DNA of 53,830 nt, taken from Bacteroidota bacterium (GTDB taxonomy: Bacteria; Bacteroidota; Ignavibacteria; UBA10030; BY39). Below are positions 45,858 through 52,605 of the stretch, piece by piece. Position 1 is the first letter of the stretch, and every line of letters begins with the position of its first letter. Under the pieces are notes generated by a model that made no database searches, was not told the origin of the DNA, and saw nothing but the letters and a program-made list of their open reading frames with translations. The stretch lies in contig JAUXOG010000060.1 of assembly GCA_030682385.1 (NCBI GenBank), forward strand, positions 1-53,830. Direction: 5' to 3'. Position numbers and translations under genes: made by a program.

Positions 45858-48254
45858 ATGGCTAATCCGCTTGTAATCGAACAGAATTTTCAGACTCTAA
45901 AACAATCGCTGAAGTTAATTTCCAGCAGCCGATTGCGGATATTGCGGATTATGGAATTCATTGAGGATTTGCTTAATAGTCCCACCTTCTTTCCGGCTTA
46001 TGCGCCTGAACTATTGCCACAGCTTTCTAAATCAATAATTGAAACCGACTTTACCGGAACTAATCTCAACTGCTTAGAACGATGCGTTAAAATACTTGCA
46101 AGCATTGAAAATAATTTCCCTAATCTTGCCCGTTCCGACGGTTCGTCGGAACGAGGTCTCGTTGTGCTGTCGGCACAACGGACAAGCGATGTGGTTTTTA
46201 AGCAGGCACAACAGCACCTAAAAGAAGAATCTGATAAAATACAATCCTGGATAAAGTCTAAAAATGTAGAGGAGTTGGAAGGATATTCTCACAAGAAGTT
46301 TGACGTGGGTTCAGTATGGATGCCGATGGTAGAGCGAGAACAATTTCTCACGGCGGTCGAGCCCTTATTTGCATCACTTCAAAAATTAAACATCGACGCC
46401 GCATTCAGTAATAAAGATACCGGCTTTGACAAACTCCATATCAAACAACTTTCACACAAAGAAGAATCAGGAGAAAGTGATTTACTAAACACAGCCGAAG
46501 CCGCACGTTACCTGCTTGGTAAGTTCGCACATATAAAAGGCGGTAAAAGAGTTGCGATAAATTGCTCATTCAATAATCCAACATTTGTAGAAGGGCAATC
46601 GCTGCAAGCCGGACTTGCTGCCGGTTTATTCACAGAGTTGCTTCGACTTCATCAGCATAAAGAAGAATATGCATTGCGAGATGATGTTGCAATAACAGGC
46701 AGGATAGATAAACACGCTAATTTATTGCCGGTTGACGAAGGTGGATTAAAACTTAAAGTTGAAGCGTGCTATTTTTCGCACATCAAATATCTTATTGTGC
46801 CTAAAGATCAAGCGGGAATTTGCAAAGACGTAATTGGTAAATTAATTTGGGCTCAAGAACAGTCTTCGACTCTCCCGCCAAAAAACGGTGGTATCGCTCA
46901 GACTGAAGGTAATGCTGACCAAACAAAACAAGCTGTCATCCTGAGCGACCCTGAGTTTAACGAAGGGGAGTCGAAGGATGGACACCGTTCGAGAAATTTA
47001 GAAGTAGTTGGCATTTCCAACCTCGAAGAGCTTTTTTACAATCGCCGTTTAACCGACTCGAGGCGCATTTCGATAGCAAAACAAACCGTCAGGAAAGTAT
47101 GGAAACTAAGACGGCCTATCGCGGCAATGGTTATCGTAACTTTACTATTGGTCATCGGAAAAATGTTGTACGGACCGATTGATAAGAATCCTGTAACTTA
47201 TACGGCTGATGGAGAAACGCTTTTCTTAAAAAATATGTACGGTGAAATTGTTGATAAAATTTTTATTGGCAATTTTACTGTCGAAAATATAAATAATAAT
47301 ATTAGAGATGGTTTATCTAATAAGATAGTAAGCCTAATTGATATTAACAGAGATAAAATTAACGAAGTAATTTATACACAAGCATATCGAGACACTCGTA
47401 ATAATATTGTTCAAATATTCTGTAAAGATATAATTAAAGATTCAATATTATGGAGTGTAAACGTTGAGAGAAAATTGAAATTTCCTTATCATCCCTATGT
47501 GAATAGTTATTTATTTCATGTCGGAAATATCAGTGCGGGAGATTATGACAACGATGGGAGACCTGAGATTTACATAAACGCCTGTCATTTTAGTTATTTC
47601 CCTGGATTATTAATGAAGTTGGATGCACTAAGCGGTGAGAAATTAGCGGAATATATTAATATTGGTCAATTTCAACCAATGGAATTTGCTGACATTGATT
47701 CCGATGGTGTGTCTGAGGTAATTTTAGCTGGTGTAAATAACTCTTATGATATGGCTGCAGTTGCGATACTCGATACCCGTTTTATTGAGGGGCATTCACC
47801 AATTAGTAAAAATTATGATATTGAGGAATTCAAACCGGGGTTGGAAAAAGCTTATCTATTAATACCTCGGACGATTGTTGGGAATTACTTCAGAAATGAG
47901 TACCGACATAATAATACGCAAAATATAGATATCAAAAATTCAGAAAAAATGATTGTTATAGGGATAGCAGATTGTCCTCTTCCATCTAATAATAAGAAAA
48001 GGGCAGCTTATTTTGTACAATTGAATTTCGATTTAAGCGTTAAAGATATTGGAACGGGAAATGTTTATGACATATTAGCGAGGCAGCTATATGCGGAAGG
48101 AAAAATTACGCGTCCTGTGGATTATAAATATTTTGATGAATATAAAAAAGAAATCCTCTACTGGGACGGGGATAAATTTGTAAAATATCCTACTTTGAAT
48201 AAAAGGTATCTTGAAGCGGTAGCGGAGCTTGAGAAGGGGAAGGTCAGTAAGTAG
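45858..48254 (+). CDS. Membrane-anchored Lon-like (S16-type) protease with FG-GAP-like C-terminal domain
   Basis: 798 residues. An N-terminal helical region (about 1-180) is followed by a Lon proteolytic-domain fold without an AAA+ module. FVEGQSLQAGLAAGLFTELL gives the catalytic Ser248, DVAITGRIDKHANLLPVDEG aligns with DVAMTGEITLRGNVIGIG of the true Lon in this window, and GGLKLK gives the catalytic Lys300. A transmembrane helix (PIAAMVIVTLLLVIGKMLYG, about 415-435) leads to an exterior part. There, AGDYDNDGRPEIYINA and FADIDSDGVSEVILAG are Asp-rich FG-GAP/VCBS-type loops, typical of calcium-binding propellers. The layout suggests an outside sensor controlling a cytoplasmic protease. Two palindromic repeats are inserted in frame (46131-46180, 46937-46980). 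Confidence 0.75.
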   Translation: MANPLVIEQNFQTLKQSLKLISSSRLRILRIMEFIEDLLNSPTFFPAYAPELLPQLSKSIIETDFTGTNLNCLERCVKILASIENNFPNLARSDGSSERGLVVLSAQRTSDVVFKQAQQHLKEESDKIQSWIKSKNVEELEGYSHKKFDVGSVWMPMVEREQFLTAVEPLFASLQKLNIDAAFSNKDTGFDKLHIKQLSHKEESGESDLLNTAEAARYLLGKFAHIKGGKRVAINCSFNNPTFVEGQSLQAGLAAGLFTELLRLHQHKEEYALRDDVAITGRIDKHANLLPVDEGGLKLKVEACYFSHIKYLIVPKDQAGICKDVIGKLIWAQEQSSTLPPKNGGIAQTEGNADQTKQAVILSDPEFNEGESKDGHRSRNLEVVGISNLEELFYNRRLTDSRRISIAKQTVRKVWKLRRPIAAMVIVTLLLVIGKMLYGPIDKNPVTYTADGETLFLKNMYGEIVDKIFIGNFTVENINNNIRDGLSNKIVSLIDINRDKINEVIYTQAYRDTRNNIVQIFCKDIIKDSILWSVNVERKLKFPYHPYVNSYLFHVGNISAGDYDNDGRPEIYINACHFSYFPGLLMKLDALSGEKLAEYINIGQFQPMEFADIDSDGVSEVILAGVNNSYDMAAVAILDTRFIEGHSPISKNYDIEEFKPGLEKAYLLIPRTIVGNYFRNEYRHNNTQNIDIKNSEKMIVIGIADCPLPSNNKKRAAYFVQLNFDLSVKDIGTGNVYDILARQLYAEGKITRPVDYKYFDEYKKEILYWDGDKFVKYPTLNKRYLEAVAELEKGKVSK
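46131..46180. repeat. Double palindrome inserted in frame in the Lon-like gene
   Basis: Two perfect hairpins lie back to back: CGTTCCGAC/GTCGGAACG (46131-46153) and CGTTGTGC/GCACAACG (46160-46180). They encode RSDGSSERGLVVLSAQR, a stretch unlike the flanking helical sequence. Length and frame keep the gene open. Confidence 0.8.
46937..46980. repeat. CATCCTGAGC-type interspersed repeat inserted in frame in the Lon-like gene
   Basis: CATCCTGAGCG... ends ...GTCGAAGGATG and encodes ILSDPEFNEGESKD, just after the protease domain. It is related to the intergenic copies at 51536-51585 and 52398-52447, which share CATCCTGAGCG and CGAAGGA ends. Confidence 0.75.
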
Positions 48255-48559
48255 TAGGTAGAAATTAGAATGGGAGAAGGGGCGAGTGGGCGAAGCGGCG
48301 TTGTAAGTCGATTTTGCCCGTCTGCGACGAGGGCAAGCTAAATCGACAAAATGGAAAGGTGGAAAAAGGAGAGGGGTGGAAAGAAAAAACAATGGTCAAC
48401 GGCTCTATCGACCTACGGTCTCGTAGAGAATATTGGAGTGTTGGAGGAATGGATTGATGAAATGTCGAGATAAATTTGAAAATAGTATTGAAGTATTAAC
48501 AGCCATAATCCGCAAAACCGTTTTATTTATCCGCCAGAATTATACATCCTTTGAGAGAT
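48255..48559. other. 305-bp gene-free stretch with repeat-like purine tract and palindrome
   Basis: No gene is supported. It begins with a purine-rich, roughly 7-nt-periodic tract (GTAAGTAGTAGGTAG at the stop of the Lon-like gene, then GGGAGAAGGGGCGAGTGGGC). It continues with an imperfect palindrome (48307-48347; GTCGATTTTGCCC against GGGCAAGCTAAATCGAC) and a small CTACG/CGTAG hairpin near 48410. Part of it resembles 50295-50330. It separates convergent transcription units. Confidence 0.55.
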
Positions 48560-48901
48560 TTATTTCTTTGCCCGTAACTTGTAAATTGCTTTACCTTCGC
48601 TAACCGCAAGTTTTTTATGCGTAACTCGAAATGATTTACTGAACAGCTCGTCTGATTTCCTTTCCGGTACATTTTTCCCGAGCAACACATCCGGGTCTAT
48701 GTCTGCTCCATTTTCCCATACTATTGTACCGAGTGTTTTGTCAACTTTTAGAGAAGCAAAAAGTTTGTAATTCTGTTTTAGTGGTTCAAATATTTGTCCG
48801 CATAAAAAAGGTTCTAAATTTACAGTCTTAGTGCTTCCATTGCTTAGTTTCAATTTGACGGTGTAGCCGTTTAATATTTTTGCAGAGACAACTCTTATCA
48901 T
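48560..48901 (-). CDS. DUF2442 family protein
   Basis: 113 residues. The DUF2442 hallmark is visible: VKLKLSNGSTKTVNLEPFL, then FASLKVDKTLGTIVWENGAD and IDPDVLLG. A 40-residue basic C-terminal tail (ERKSDELFSKSFRVTHKKLA) extends the usual domain. DUF2442 genes commonly pair with DUF4160 genes in toxin-antitoxin-like operons, as here (9 nt downstream). Biochemical roles of the two are not settled. Confidence 0.85.
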   Translation of the reverse strand: MIRVVSAKILNGYTVKLKLSNGSTKTVNLEPFLCGQIFEPLKQNYKLFASLKVDKTLGTIVWENGADIDPDVLLGKNVPERKSDELFSKSFRVTHKKLAVSEGKAIYKLRAKK

Positions 48902-48910
48902 ATAGAAAAT

Positions 48911-49132
48911 TTATTTCAATGGTTCAATAAGTTTTAGTGTATAGCCGCGCCTTGCTCTATTCCAATTTAGTTCAAGCTCACTTCGGTGTAATATTGCCCA
49001 CTCGAGGACCAAAACCAATGCACGATTACGTAGCTTTCCCTCTATGATTTCAAGCGTGTCTATAGATATTTTCACTTCCTGACCGGAATATATTGCAATA
49101 ATAATACCGTAGAATTCGCTTATCCTTGGCAT
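48911..49132 (-). CDS. DUF4160 family protein lacking its signature segment
   Basis: 73 residues. The start MPRISEFYGIIIAIY and the end ISIDTLEIIEGKL, RALVLVLEWAILHRSELELN and LIEPLK fit DUF4160. Between them, SGQEVK stands where the family has about 20 residues including the N-P-P-H-F-H motif. The loss is in frame, so the gene stays open but lacks the residues most likely needed for activity. It precedes DUF2442 in the usual order. It could be a degenerate toxin-antitoxin partner. Confidence 0.75.
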   Translation of the reverse strand: MPRISEFYGIIIAIYSGQEVKISIDTLEIIEGKLRNRALVLVLEWAILHRSELELNWNRARRGYTLKLIEPLK

Positions 49133-49212
49133 GGTTAATTATAAATAAATACCAAATTAATTACAACTAACTTGGTCGGAAAAATGCAACGGATTTTTAA
49201 ATCTGTGTACAT

Positions 49213-49379
49213 CCCTGCCTGCGCCTGCCCGCTGCAGGCGGGGCAGGCAGGCGTGTGCTATTAGACTGGGCTGTCTATATTGCGCTCAGTGAATAATGAA
49301 TCCGCCTGCGTTCCCGAAAACGGAACTTCCGCTTGCTCCCGCAAAGGCGGGATTCAGCGGACGAGTCGGCGGACAGGTT
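49213..49379. repeat. GC-rich palindromic repeats between toxin-antitoxin genes
   Basis: CCTGCCTGCGCCTGCCC...GGGGCAGGCAGGCG (49214-49252) forms a strong hairpin. A second block (49298-49379) runs from AATCCGCCTGCG to CGGCGGACAGGTTA and belongs to the AACCTGYCCGCCG family. The second block ends at the stop codon of the nucleotidyltransferase gene. Confidence 0.75.
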
Positions 49380-49725
49380 ACGCTATTCTTATACCATTCG
49401 TCATAGCTTCGTAAGGAATAAGATTTTGCTTAGTAAAGTCTTTAGGATTGTATGCGAGCGCAGAAATGCGGAGGTCAATTTTGTAACGTAATTTTGCTAA
49501 TCGTAAGCTTTCCTCAAATCTTGTTTTTCGGAAATCAGATGAGACTACAACGATATCGATATCACTGTCTTTATGCGAGGTTCCCTTTGCAAAAGAACCA
49601 TACAAATAGGCCTTTATAACGACAATCTTATTTTTCTGAAGTTCTTTTACGAATTGCTTTGCAATTTTTATTGCTTCAGTAGTTTTAGGATTTTGGTTCG
49701 TGTTGTTCTTGTTTTTTTTATGCAT
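49378..49725 (-). CDS. MNT-domain nucleotidyltransferase (HEPN/MNT antitoxin type)
   Basis: 115 residues. The minimal nucleotidyltransferase signature is intact: AYLYGSFAKGTSHKDSDIDI, that is GSx10DxD, followed by the VVVS strand and a later conserved Asp in YKIDLRI. In HEPN/MNT toxin-antitoxin pairs this protein is the antitoxin and adenylylates the HEPN toxin. Its upstream partner is only a fragment (49668-49826), which overlaps the start of this gene by 58 nt. The stop codon lies at the edge of a GC-rich repeat. Confidence 0.85.
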   Translation of the reverse strand: MHKKNKNNTNQNPKTTEAIKIAKQFVKELQKNKIVVIKAYLYGSFAKGTSHKDSDIDIVVVSSDFRKTRFEESLRLAKLRYKIDLRISALAYNPKDFTKQNLIPYEAMTNGIRIA

Positions 49726-49826
49726 GATTCTGCTAATTGTTTCGTTGCCAATTTAAATAATTCAAACTTCTCGTCTGGATAACGTGCTTCTATGACGAAG
49801 CGATTCAATAATTCTAAAAATTCTTT
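49668..49826 (-). pseudogene. C-terminal fragment of a HEPN toxin
   Basis: An open frame without a start codon (preceded by TGA at 49829-49827) encodes 52 residues: KEFLELLNRFVIEARYPDEK and FELFKLATKQLAES, ending IKKTRTTRTKILKLLKQ. The RYPDEK(F) and KLATKxxAE pattern is the distal part of HEPN proteins that pair with MNT proteins. It is fused out of frame to a truncated DUF5615 gene, and its N-terminal helices are gone. Confidence 0.7.
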
Positions 49827-49971
49827 TCAATGAGATAGCTTGGCGTAAATGTTCCTCAGCGGTTTTTCCAAGCATTCCAATGTCCCTCGCGGTGATAGCG
49901 TCGATATTGCGGCTCTTCAACAATTCGCCTAATAGAACCGAAACATCTTCATCGAGATAGACTTGTACCAC
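49762..49971 (-). pseudogene. Truncated DUF5615 (PIN-like) toxin gene
   Basis: 69 residues. The N-terminal part matches DUF5615: VQVYLDEDVSVLLGELLKSR, IDAITARDIGMLGKTAEEHL and RQAISLKR, with the early Asp residues of the PIN-like active site. The expected continuation (a second acidic strand and NRRDF-like loop) is absent. From about residue 51 the frame reads through HEPN-derived DNA out of frame (IFRIIESLRHRSTLSRREV). The deletion joins DUF5615 and HEPN genes near 49826. It overlaps the DUF433 gene by 23 nt. Confidence 0.75.
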
Positions 49972-50224
49972 GCAATTCCTCTGGGATAGAATTACTCTTT
50001 ATAAAAAAATCAACCTTTTCTTTATGGTCTTCATAATAACTTAAAGCGTCGAAAACTTGTGCCAAAGTAATATGAGGAATATTTAGAATTATCTCTTCAG
50101 GTTGAGCGCCCATCAACCAAAGTTCAGCAACAGCACGGACTGCAACGCGTGTTCCTTTTATAATTGGTTCATTAGTTTTTGGTTTCAAAGCAATATAAGT
50201 ATGTTCAGTAATAGTTTCTTCCAT
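49949..50224 (-). CDS. DUF433 family antitoxin
   Basis: 91 residues. DUF433 hallmark: PIIKGTRVAVRAVAELWLMG, then QPEEIILNIPHITLAQVFDA and LSYYEDHKEKVD. The domain carries a helix-turn-helix and is usually the antitoxin beside a DUF5615 PIN-like toxin, exactly the pair found here. With the toxin truncated, it may persist only as a repressor or relic. It overlaps the DUF5615 start by 23 nt. Confidence 0.85.
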   Translation of the reverse strand: MEETITEHTYIALKPKTNEPIIKGTRVAVRAVAELWLMGAQPEEIILNIPHITLAQVFDALSYYEDHKEKVDFFIKSNSIPEELRGTSLSR

Positions 50225-50398
50225 CGTAAAGTTCCTTCAATTTCTATCAAATAATACAAAGTTATTGATGAAAAAGCAAAACGAGAATCAACATTGTAAG
50301 TCGACAAAAGTGAAATGTTGACCAACGGAAGAAGCTGGAAAAATGAGGTGTGTAGTACTATTTTTTCCCACTCAGTGAATAATGATTGAAGAATAACA

Positions 50399-50449
50399 AA
50401 AAACTCAACCCCCTAACAACTTTGTTTTTTATGAGATGGGGGATGAGTT
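50399..50449 (-). terminator. Intrinsic terminator of the HEPN/MNT operon
   Basis: On the minus strand AACTCATCCCCC pairs with GGGGGTTGAGTT (one mismatch) around a 24-nt loop, then five T residues. It begins at the HEPN stop codon. Confidence 0.7.
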
Positions 50450-50916
50450 CAAAAATCTGTTTCGAAAAGTGTATCGGTATAGCTTTCGACAGCGATTACT
50501 GTCGTTAGAAGGATTGGAGAGTATTTTAGAATACTCTGAAACAGAGTGTTCAAATCCTCGTTTACATATTCGTGAGCGATAAGATTCCTTAACTCCCTAA
50601 TCTCCTTGAAAATTAAGGCAGATGTAATAATACCTCGTTTTTCTGCACGGTTGAGTTTATCTATCAACGTGCCGGGTTCTTCCAACAAGATGGCATCTAT
50701 CAAACCGAATACTTTCTGTGTTAACAAGTCGCTCGTCCGGGCAAAACGTGATGTTAGGGCATCGAATGCTTCAAGTTCTTGTATGGAATAATCATTTTTA
50801 TTGCCGATGGCTCTACACTTATCCACGGAATACGAGAGAAGGTTTGCGGATTTCTTCAGAGATACGATTTTATTTTTCAGTTCAGCCGCCAACAATTTTT
50901 GCTTTTCTGTTTTCAT
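50449..50916 (-). CDS. HEPN-family toxin (HepT-like)
   Basis: 155 residues, all helical. The active-site motif Rx4HxY is present as RNLIAHEY in KEIRELRNLIAHEYVNEDLN, near residue 115. Preceding helices (YSIQELEAFDALTSRFARTS, DLLTQKVFGLIDAILLEEPG) fit HepT-like proteins. The family cleaves RNA and is silenced when the partner MNT protein adenylylates the motif Tyr. Its start overlaps the MNT gene by 4 nt. Both parts look intact. Confidence 0.85.
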   Translation of the reverse strand: MKTEKQKLLAAELKNKIVSLKKSANLLSYSVDKCRAIGNKNDYSIQELEAFDALTSRFARTSDLLTQKVFGLIDAILLEEPGTLIDKLNRAEKRGIITSALIFKEIRELRNLIAHEYVNEDLNTLFQSILKYSPILLTTVIAVESYTDTLFETDF

Positions 50917-51200
50917 ATATGCACGCCCTCCATTTTTATCAATTCCGCGAATGGGCTAAGATTGTCTGCTTTCTGGCAGACCAAATCAATTTTTTGATCG
51001 CCCAAGTTTTCTTTCAATAATACTTTAATCGTGAGAATATTTTCTACTGGTATTTCGTTCTCGGAAATTACCAGAATATCTATATCGCCCCCTTTTGCAA
51101 TATCGTATATTTTAGAACCAAAAATATACACTTCGGCGTCGGGGATTAATCCGAGAATTACCGATTTAACAATTTCAATTTCTTTCTTTAATAATCTCAT
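50913..51200 (-). CDS. MNT-domain nucleotidyltransferase antitoxin (MntA-like)
   Basis: 95 residues. Signature VYIFGSKIYDIAKGGDIDIL with the two metal Asp residues (spacing GSx9DxD, one shorter than the usual x10), then the third Asp in QKIDLVCQKAD. The overlapping downstream HEPN gene is the probable toxin, which this enzyme would modify and inactivate. It overlaps a small upstream ORF by 4 nt. Confidence 0.87.
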   Translation of the reverse strand: MRLLKKEIEIVKSVILGLIPDAEVYIFGSKIYDIAKGGDIDILVISENEIPVENILTIKVLLKENLGDQKIDLVCQKADNLSPFAELIKMEGVHI

Positions 51201-51403
51201 CTTAAATTAAATATAATCAAAGGATAATACACTATCAAGCCATTTGCTACCTTTATCCATTCTCGAGCTTGAGAAATTACACTGTTATTATCGGTTAAAT
51301 TTTCTTCCTGTTCCGATTCTTCCCACGCTAATTCTAATTCTTTATTCGATAATAATTTCAAAACCACTTTTTTCTGAACGAGACACTTACCACAAACTGC
51401 CAA
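51197..51403 (-). CDS. Small protein of unknown function upstream of MNT/HEPN
   Basis: Up to 68 residues. The 3' end overlaps the MNT start by ATGA, which favours a real gene. The first 12 codons (AVCGKCLVQKK) run out of the repeat block at 51398, so the natural start may be lost or lie inside, near KKVVLKLLSNKELELAWEES. The rest (QAREWIKVANGLIVYYPLII) matches no family I know. Confidence 0.35.
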   Translation of the reverse strand: MAVCGKCLVQKKVVLKLLSNKELELAWEESEQEENLTDNNSVISQAREWIKVANGLIVYYPLIIFNLR

Positions 51404-51585
51404 CCTGTCCGCCGAATCCGCTTCTGGCGGAGTAGGCGGACCGCCAACTGTCCACTGCCCACTACCTACTACCTACCAACCTTTGTTTCCTCACACTCCA
51501 TCCATTGCTCGCGGCTCACCGCTCACGGCTCGGAGTTCATCCTGAGCGTAGTCCCGAGCTTACGAGGGACGAAGCCGAAGGACTT
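51398..51585. repeat. Composite repeat block A: palindrome, heptamers, CATCCTGAGC element
   Basis: A 53-bp GC-rich segment (51398-51450) is identical to 52279-52331. Five CCAACTG/CCTACTA-type heptamers (51444-51478), four GCTCNNN heptamers (51507-51534) and a CATCCTGAGCG...CGAAGGACTT element (51536-51585) follow. The same order recurs in block B on the other side of the ParE/antitoxin pair. Two more GCTCNNN units follow at 51588-51601. Confidence 0.85.
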
Positions 51586-51633
51586 ATCGCTCTTCGCTCG
51601 ATTGGGACTTAGCAATGATTTTGTACATATAAC

Positions 51634-51930
51634 CTATTTCCGATTCTGCCAATGTTTAGGATGCCGGCTAAAATGAAAGCATGCAAACACCATAATCGTA
51701 TCTTTCTCGATCACATAAAAAATACTGTATGGAAATTTCCGAATTAATGCTCTGCGAAAATTTTTATAAACAATTGGGTAAGCTTCAGGATGTTTGATGA
51801 TAGAAGAAATGCAGGCATCTACAGCTTGGACGAACTCAGACCCAAGCCCTTTACGTCGTTCTTCATACCAATGAAATGCATCATGTAAATCCTCTACCGC
51901 ATCTGGTTGAAATACGACAGTTAAGCTTAT
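51634..51930 (-). CDS. RelE/ParE-family toxin with ATA in place of a start codon
   Basis: 98 residues if read from ATA (51930-51928). The body is a complete ParE/RelE-type toxin: LTVVFQPDAVEDLHDAFHWY, EERRKGLGSEFVQAVDACIS, the HPEAYPIVYKNFRRALIRKF segment, PYSIFYVIEKDTIMVFACFH and a final FSRHPKHWQ. The codon before SLTVVF, where relatives have ATG, is ATA, and it overlaps the antitoxin stop TAA. No ATG, GTG or TTG is available before the conserved start. Translation would need a rare ATA start, or the toxin is silenced by this change. Confidence 0.75.
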   Translation of the reverse strand: MSLTVVFQPDAVEDLHDAFHWYEERRKGLGSEFVQAVDACISSIIKHPEAYPIVYKNFRRALIRKFPYSIFYVIEKDTIMVFACFHFSRHPKHWQNRK

Positions 51931-52148
51931 CTAAAGGATTGAATTTTTTCTTTTACTTTATCCCAAGGGATACCGGCAGTCGGATTCAGCTGATATTCTA
52001 CTAAGCGGCGGTCGAGTTCGCTTTTTTGTTCTTCTGTTAGTCGAACTGCTTCCGGGATTTCTACTATACTGTCCCAGATTTCTTCCAGAAGTTGAAGACG
52101 TTCCGTTACACTAAGTTTTATTATTTCAGAAAGAGTAGTGTGGTTCAT
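51927..52148 (-). CDS. Addiction-module antitoxin (Unstab_antitox-like)
   Basis: 73 residues. SEIIKLSVTERLQLLEEIWD, SIVEIPEAVRLTEEQKSELD and RRLVEYQLNPTAGIPWDKVK form the typical short helical antitoxin called addiction module component, usually found just before a ParE/RelE toxin gene. Here the toxin frame overlaps its stop codon. An ATAATAT/ATATTAT inverted repeat lies just upstream (about 52156-52190) and could be its operator. Confidence 0.85.
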   Translation of the reverse strand: MNHTTLSEIIKLSVTERLQLLEEIWDSIVEIPEAVRLTEEQKSELDRRLVEYQLNPTAGIPWDKVKEKIQSFR

Positions 52149-52605
52149 ATTGTTATAATATTTGACAGGTATAATTTATTATATTATTTTTCATTATGCA
52201 AATTCGACGTGCAAAAACACCTGTCCTGAGTTTATCACATTTTGCAGGACAAGTCACGAAATACTTCTTACCCCCAATTGCCAACCTGTCCGCCGAATCC
52301 GCTTCTGGCGGAGTAGGCGGACCGCCAACTGCAAACTACTTACTACCAACTACTTACTAATTTCTTCCTCCAAACCGCTACTCTCCCCATCCCCCACTTC
52401 ATCCTGAGCGTAGTCCCGAGCTTGCGAGGGACGAAGTCGAAGGACTTTAAAACCGCTCAAATTCGGCACATTTTAATTTATTTTTAAAATATTTAAAAAA
52501 ATTGGCAGGAATTTTCTGCAAGACCATCTGTTTGTTACAAGATATATATAAACAAATTAAATCTTTTTAATAATCAACAAATAAAAAACATAAGGAGATA
52601 ACACC
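52149..52605. other. 457-bp gene-free stretch with repeat block B and leader of the secreted-protein genes
   Basis: It contains an AT-rich possible promoter/operator for the antitoxin, a GTCCTG/CAGGAC hairpin near 52223-52251, repeat block B, and from about 52480 an AT-rich leader. A strong AAGGAGATAACACC ribosome site precedes the gene at 52606. No coding sequence is supported. Confidence 0.6.
52279..52447. repeat. Composite repeat block B: palindrome, heptamers, CATCCTGAGC element
   Basis: The 53-bp palindromic segment (52279-52331) is identical to 51398-51450. It is followed by five CCAACTG/CTTACTA-type heptamers (52325-52359) and a CATCCTGAGCG...CGAAGGACTT element (52398-52447), in the same order and orientation as block A. 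The GCTCNNN heptamers of block A are absent. Confidence 0.85.
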
